Positions 42,557 through 45,321 of a DNA stretch of 45,321 nucleotides are shown here, in pieces. The notes beneath the pieces are model-generated. The model did not search any database. It was not told the DNA's origin and worked only from the letters and a program-made list of their open reading frames with translations. The position numbers and the translations under genes were made by a program. The stretch spans positions 1 through 45,321 of the forward strand of contig NZ_FNAE01000015.1 of assembly GCF_900101755.1 (NCBI RefSeq). The letters are read 5' to 3'. Numbering within the stretch: position 1 is the stretch's first letter; each line of letters begins with the position of its first letter. This DNA is from Ectopseudomonas alcaliphila. GTDB lineage: Bacteria > Pseudomonadota > Gammaproteobacteria > Pseudomonadales > Pseudomonadaceae.

Positions 42557-43891
42557 TCAAACCAACAGATGCACCACCAAGCCCACCACGGCGCAACCGA
42601 TGATGGTCTCGATCACTCCACGCTTGAACATGAACAGGGCCAGCGCCGCCCCGCTGGCGATCAGCGCCGACACCCAATCGAACGTACCAGCGAAGCCCTC
42701 GGGCCAAAGCACGTGATAACCGAAGAACAACGCCAGGTTGAGGATCACCCCGACCACGGCGGCGGTGATGCCGGTCAGCGGCGCGGTGAACTTCAGTTCG
42801 CCGTGGGTCGACTCCACCAGCGGCCCGCCGGCGAGGATGAACAGGAACGACGGCAGGAAGGTAAACCAGGTGACCAGCACCGCCGCCAACGCACCGGCAG
42901 CGAAAGCCGAATCGCCGCCGAGCAAGGGCTGAGCGTAGGCGCCAACGAACGCGACGAAAGCCACCACCATGATCAGCGGCCCCGGCGTGGTCTCGCCCAG
43001 TGCCAGGCCATCGATCATCTGCGTCGGCGTCAGCCAGCCGTAGTGCCCCACCGCGCCCTGATACACATAGGGCAGCACCGCATAGGCGCCACCAAAGGTC
43101 AGCAGCGCCGCCTTGGTGAAGAACCAACCCATCTGCGTCAGCGTGCCCTGCCAACCGAACGCCAGGGTCAGCAGGCCCATGGGCAACAGCCAGAGCACCG
43201 CGCCAAGCAGCAGAATCAACGCCAGGCGACCGGAACGAAAATGCGTATGCGCCAGACGCGTATCGTCATCGATCAAGGCTGGCGCATGCGTCCCGCCCTT
43301 CTCGCCATGGCCACCACCGACCGCGAAGTGCTGCGGCGCCCGCCGCCCGCCGATGTACCCCACCAGCGCGGCACCCAGCACGATCAGCGGGAACGGCAAC
43401 TGCAACGCGAAAATGGCAACGAAGGCCGCCGCCGCGATGGCCCACAACCAGGCGTTCTTCAACACCCGCCCGCCGATACGCCAGGCCGCCTGCACCACGA
43501 TGGCCGTGACCGCCGGCTTGATGCCATAGAAGATCCCGGCCACCAGCGGCACGTCGCCGAATACCAGATAGACCCAGGACAGCACGACCAGGATCAGCAG
43601 CGACGGCAGCACGAACAGCGCCCCGGCGATCACCCCGCCCCAGGTGCGGTGCATCAGCCAGCCGATATAAGTGGCCAACTGCTGCGCCTCCGGCCCCGGC
43701 AGCAACATGCAGTAGTTCAGCGCATGCAGAAAACGCCGCTCGGACAGCCAGCGGCGCTTCTCCACCAACTCCTGATGCATGATCGAAATCTGCCCCGCCG
43801 GCCCACCGAAACTGATCAGCCCCAGCTTCAGCCAGAACCAGAAGGCCTGCAACAAACTGACCGGGGCGGGACGTTCAGGCGAATCGGACAT
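42557..43891 (-). CDS. chrA: Chromate transporter ChrA (two-domain CHR family)
   Basis: A 444-residue chromate efflux protein of the long CHR family, made of two homologous halves. The N-half motif is SFGGPAGQISIMHQELVEKRRWLSERRFLHALNYCMLLPGPEAQQLATYIGW. The C-half copy is TFGGAYAVLPYVYQGAVGHYGWLTPTQMIDGLALGETTPGPL. A His/Gly-rich soluble linker (about 205-240) joins them. ATG 43891 (MSDSPERP) has GGAG eight bases upstream; the frame stays open further upstream but without signals. Such proteins export chromate, which enters cells through sulfate transporters; sulfate uptake genes lie 15 kb away. Strand and position suggest its own promoter (TATAGT, complement of 43926-43931). Confidence 0.92.
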   Translation of the reverse strand: MSDSPERPAPVSLLQAFWFWLKLGLISFGGPAGQISIMHQELVEKRRWLSERRFLHALNYCMLLPGPEAQQLATYIGWLMHRTWGGVIAGALFVLPSLLILVVLSWVYLVFGDVPLVAGIFYGIKPAVTAIVVQAAWRIGGRVLKNAWLWAIAAAAFVAIFALQLPFPLIVLGAALVGYIGGRRAPQHFAVGGGHGEKGGTHAPALIDDDTRLAHTHFRSGRLALILLLGAVLWLLPMGLLTLAFGWQGTLTQMGWFFTKAALLTFGGAYAVLPYVYQGAVGHYGWLTPTQMIDGLALGETTPGPLIMVVAFVAFVGAYAQPLLGGDSAFAAGALAAVLVTWFTFLPSFLFILAGGPLVESTHGELKFTAPLTGITAAVVGVILNLALFFGYHVLWPEGFAGTFDWVSALIASGAALALFMFKRGVIETIIGCAVVGLVVHLLV

Positions 43892-43925
43892 CGGAGTGCT
43901 CCAGCGGCTGATAAATCGACCGGCC

Positions 43926-43931
43926 ACTATA
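43926..43931 (-). promoter_or_regulatory. Possible -10 element for chrA
   Basis: TATAGT on the minus strand, about 35 bases before the chrA start codon. The -35 is unclear, so the call is tentative. Confidence 0.3.
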
Positions 43932-44344
43932 GCCACGAAACATGACAACCGCACGACATCGAACGAAAAACCAACAGCCCCGCGCAGCCCTTGCCCCACC
44001 TGGGCTGGAAGAGTTTTCCCGCATCTTATCCACAGCACTTTCCCCAGATTCTGTGCACGACACCCGGCAACACACTCCAGCCCTGTCCTACTGTTCAAAA
44101 CCCGAGCCAAGTGATTGATTAAAAGCGATATTCCACCTGGCAATAACGCCAGCAAAGCGTCATTGGGCAAAAACTGAACGGTCTTGTGAGACCCGCTTGA
44201 ATGCTAGGTGCAGAGGGCTTTTGCAAAGGTTATCCACAGCGCTGTTAACAGAAATTGTGGGTGGGTTTGGGAAGGTCTTGATCGCCGTTTCTCCAGTGGG
44301 AAATACCCCACATGGCATTTCGCCCGCGACGCATGGACAGCGCA
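43932..44344. other. Gene-poor stretch with two perfect DnaA-box sequences
   Basis: No convincing gene is seen in about 410 bases between chrA and the integron region. It contains TTATCCACA at 44026-44034 and again at 44230-44238, both matching the DnaA-box consensus. A CTGTTAACAG palindrome lies at 44242-44251, and a GCTAGGTGC string at 44203 resembles the integron core site GTTAGGTGC. Open frames here lack ribosome sites and family likeness. Confidence 0.5.
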
Positions 44345-44417
44345 GCGGTGGATGGAATAGGTTCTGGCTTGGTTCTGTTGGTGCAGTGATCCAGCAGGGT
44401 GGCTTGCTGTCATCCAT
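44345..44417 (-). pseudogene. Possible decayed 5' end of an integron integrase gene (intI)
   Basis: On the minus strand, pointing away from the cassette array, an ATG at 44417 preceded by GGGAG opens M-D-D-S-K-P-P. The neighbouring frames then carry L-L-D-H and, a little further, Q-A-R-T-Y-S-I-H-R. Integron integrases typically begin with a PPRLLDQVR segment followed by a KHYSIRTE-like segment, so these pieces in order, split over frames, look like an intI start broken by small indels. After that the likeness is lost; most of the gene (about 330 codons) is absent. The location beside the attI-like site is exactly where intI should begin. The match is short and could be chance. Confidence 0.35.
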
Positions 44418-44530
44418 GTCGCGTTTCTCCCTAGGTGCTGTCGCGTTTCACGCGACCACCCTCAAGCGAAACAAGGACTTGCAGGACGATTAGGAAGGTT
44501 ATGCGACAGGTGTCGCGTGGAAACGCGACA
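44418..44530. repeat. Repeated GTCGCGT motifs and two matching hairpins beside attI
   Basis: GTCGCGTTTC occurs at 44418-44427 and again at 44440-44449. The second forms hairpin GTCGCGT-TTC-ACGCGAC (44440-44456). A further hairpin TGTCGCGT-GGAA-ACGCGACA (44511-44530) has the same arms. GCGACA (44503) and TGTCGC (44535) add half-sites. The clustering of one 7-mer suggests binding sites or transcript structures at the head of the array. Confidence 0.6.
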
Positions 44531-44557
44531 TGAATGTCGCCTAATTAATAGTTAGGT
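44498..44557 (+). other. Integron attI-like recombination site
   Basis: The 3' end reads GTCGCCTAATTAATA (44536-44550) running into the core GTTAGGT (44551-44557). The class 1 attI1 site, as I recall it, ends GTCGCCCTAAAACAAA-GTTAGGC, so the arrangement is very similar. A GTTATGCGACAGG (44498-44510) resembles the attI1 direct-repeat site GTTACGCAGCAGG (10 of 13). No inverse core lies 50-130 bases upstream, so this is not a normal attC. The first cassette begins at 44552. Confidence 0.6.
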
Positions 44558-44990
44558 GCAAACATGGCCAAGTACGCTGTTTATTCAAGAGACGAAGTAG
44601 TTGGCTACTCCGAACTCGAGAGCGGCGATCCACCTATGGGGGTGGCGTTCGGTACTTTCACGCCATCAAATGCTTACATCACGATTCAACGTGAGTGCAT
44701 CACAAACCACGCTAATCAATCTGCGCTCAAACTTTCTGTTCGTAGCGAAGCAGGCGTAGTCATTCAGTGCTCTGGGGTAAGCATACTCGACTACTCTGCT
44801 GAAGCTGACTCATCGCTTATAGAGGTCAATGTCCTTGGCATTCCATCCGCCCTCTATGAAAAACTGTTTCCCGAGCACGTTATTGCATATGCCCGCCAAT
44901 TCAACTAGGTTCTGTGCAGCACCTAACTAGTGGTTCAAATCGTTCGCTTCGCTCACTGGGACGGGCTAAAGCCCGCCCCTTAACCAAACG
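44552..44990 (+). mobile_element. Integron gene cassette 1 (439 bp)
   Basis: A complete cassette between two core sites cut after the G of GTTAGGT: 44551/44552 on the left and 44990/44991 on the right. It holds one gene in the plus direction followed by its attC, the normal cassette layout. Base composition is clearly more AT-rich than the flanking chromosome. Confidence 0.85.
44564..44908 (+). CDS. Integron cassette protein, unknown function
   Basis: A 114-residue protein I do not recognise. It is predicted soluble, with many short beta-type segments: YAVYSRDEVVGYSELE, VAFGTFTPSNAYITIQREC, LKLSVRSEAGVVIQCSGVSILDY and SLIEVNVLGIPSALYEKLFPEHVIAYARQFN. No signal peptide, membrane helix or catalytic motif is seen. 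Two Cys (in RECI and IQCSGV) are present. ATG 44564 is only 12 bases into the cassette, and the TAGGTG of the core site is the only ribosome-site-like sequence before it. Small proteins of this style are common in cassettes of Pseudomonas, Vibrio and Xanthomonas and mostly have no known role. Confidence 0.8.
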   Translation: MAKYAVYSRDEVVGYSELESGDPPMGVAFGTFTPSNAYITIQRECITNHANQSALKLSVRSEAGVVIQCSGVSILDYSAEADSSLIEVNVLGIPSALYEKLFPEHVIAYARQFN

Positions 44991-44998
44991 TTAGGTGC
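44919..44998 (+). other. attC recombination site of cassette 1
   Basis: The outer arms GCACCTAAC (44919-44927) and GTTAGGTGC (44990-44998) are perfect inverses containing the consensus cores RYYYAAC and GTTRRRY. Inner arms GGTT (44932-44935) and AACC (44982-44985), and a central GGGC-TAAA-GCCC hairpin with flanking imperfect pairing, give the folded single-strand form that integron integrases recognise. The length of 76-80 bases is in the usual range. It begins 10 bases after the cassette gene's stop. Confidence 0.92.
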
Positions 44999-45008
44999 AC
45001 TACAAAAT

Positions 45009-45321
45009 ATGAAATCTCTATTCAGGTATATAGTGGCGATATCAACAGCATTTTTTGTAGCGCTTTGGCTACTGCCGTTTTTCGATTACCTGTGGTTATC
45101 TCCAGATGAACTTGATTTAGCCGCAGCAGCCGGCTTCGGCTCATATATCCCAAGTCACATCGCAATCTACTGGTCTCTTTTCATTGCATGGCTCGCCACC
45201 TCAATTGGCTTGTTCTTCTTTTCTCCTATTGCACGAAAATCGTTTTTCATACTACTGATTGTAACGGCTATAGCTAGCTTCTTTTCGGGATTTTCTGTTA
45301 TGACACCGCTAAGTGCCGGCA
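45009..45321 (+). CDS. Second cassette gene: small membrane protein (3' truncated by window)
   Basis: An open frame from ATG 45009 runs to the window end (104 codons so far). It starts M-K-S-L-F-R-Y, with membrane helices at about 8-27 (VAISTAFFVALWLLPFFDYL), 50-73 (IAIYWSLFIAWLATSIGLFFF) and 79-97 (SFFILLIVTAIASFFSGFS). It begins 11 bases after the attC of cassette 1, again with the core TAGGTG as the only ribosome-site-like sequence, and is AT-rich like cassette 1. I do not recognise the family. Confidence 0.75.
   Translation, partial: MKSLFRYIVAISTAFFVALWLLPFFDYLWLSPDELDLAAAAGFGSYIPSHIAIYWSLFIAWLATSIGLFFFSPIARKSFFILLIVTAIASFFSGFSVMTPLSAG

Noticed and set aside
44026..44238. Replication origin
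   Set aside because: Only two DnaA boxes, no AT-rich unwinding tract beside them and no dnaA, rpmH or plasmid rep gene nearby.
44160..44417. Intact 85-codon gene on the minus strand starting MDDSKPP
   Set aside because: The reading frame beyond the first few codons looks random and has no family features; the start is better explained as a broken integrase remnant, itself uncertain.
1..45321. CRISPR arrays, tRNA or rRNA genes, insertion sequences
   Set aside because: No evenly spaced identical repeats, no cloverleaf or rRNA stretch and no transposase frame were recognised by eye.

Overview
The window is high-GC gamma-proteobacterial DNA, almost certainly a chromosomal segment of a Pseudomonas. 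The signs are an OprD-family porin, a DUF2388 protein, a DesA-type desaturase beside a PAS-GGDEF gene (an order I recall from P. aeruginosa), the ssu sulfonate operon ending in ssuF and headed by the 1-Cys peroxiredoxin lsfA, kdpFABCDE with a 29-residue KdpF, and many Pseudomonas-style REP hairpins. The mix suggests the P. mendocina/oleovorans/alcaligenes side of the genus; that is inference.

Layout. 1-6444: the 3' end of a TRAP transporter permease gene, a DUF502 membrane protein, an Lrp/AsnC regulator divergent from a small ACT-like protein, a stand-alone GspE/PilB-type ATPase convergent with a secreted L,D-transpeptidase-like protein, a short NfeD protein and a DUF2388 protein. 6551-10570 (minus): OprD porin, PAS-GGDEF diguanylate cyclase, fatty-acid desaturase. 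10732-24909 (plus): a tight seven-gene signalling operon of about 14 kb. It encodes a membrane PAS-PAS-GGDEF-EAL protein, a REC-HDOD protein, three large sensor kinases with near-identical catalytic cores (Cache/GAF/4xPAS; GAF/2xPAS; CHASE/PAS with two REC domains), a CheY-like receiver, and an Hpt-REC-REC-GGDEF protein. Every part of a multistep phosphorelay ending in c-di-GMP synthesis is present; this is the most unusual system here.

25002-33751 (minus): a sulfur-starvation island. Sulfate uptake (sbp-cysT-cysW, with no cysA in the window) lies next to sulfonate uptake and desulfonation (ssuF, B, C, D, A, E and lsfA). Its two likely promoters share an AT-rich dyad and TTATAACCA, suggesting joint control, probably by CysB. 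An acetyltransferase gene diverges from lsfA. 34321-42213 (minus): the complete Kdp high-affinity K+ uptake operon kdpFABCDE with its own sensor kinase and response regulator. 42557-43891 (minus): a two-domain ChrA chromate transporter.

44345-45321: the start of a chromosomal integron cassette array. A site resembling attI is followed by one complete cassette (unknown 114-residue protein) closed by a clear attC site, then the start of a second cassette (membrane protein, cut by the window edge). No integrase gene is present; a short stretch at the expected place resembles a decayed intI 5' end. Cassette DNA is visibly more AT-rich than the rest. No rRNA, tRNA, CRISPR array or insertion sequence was recognised.
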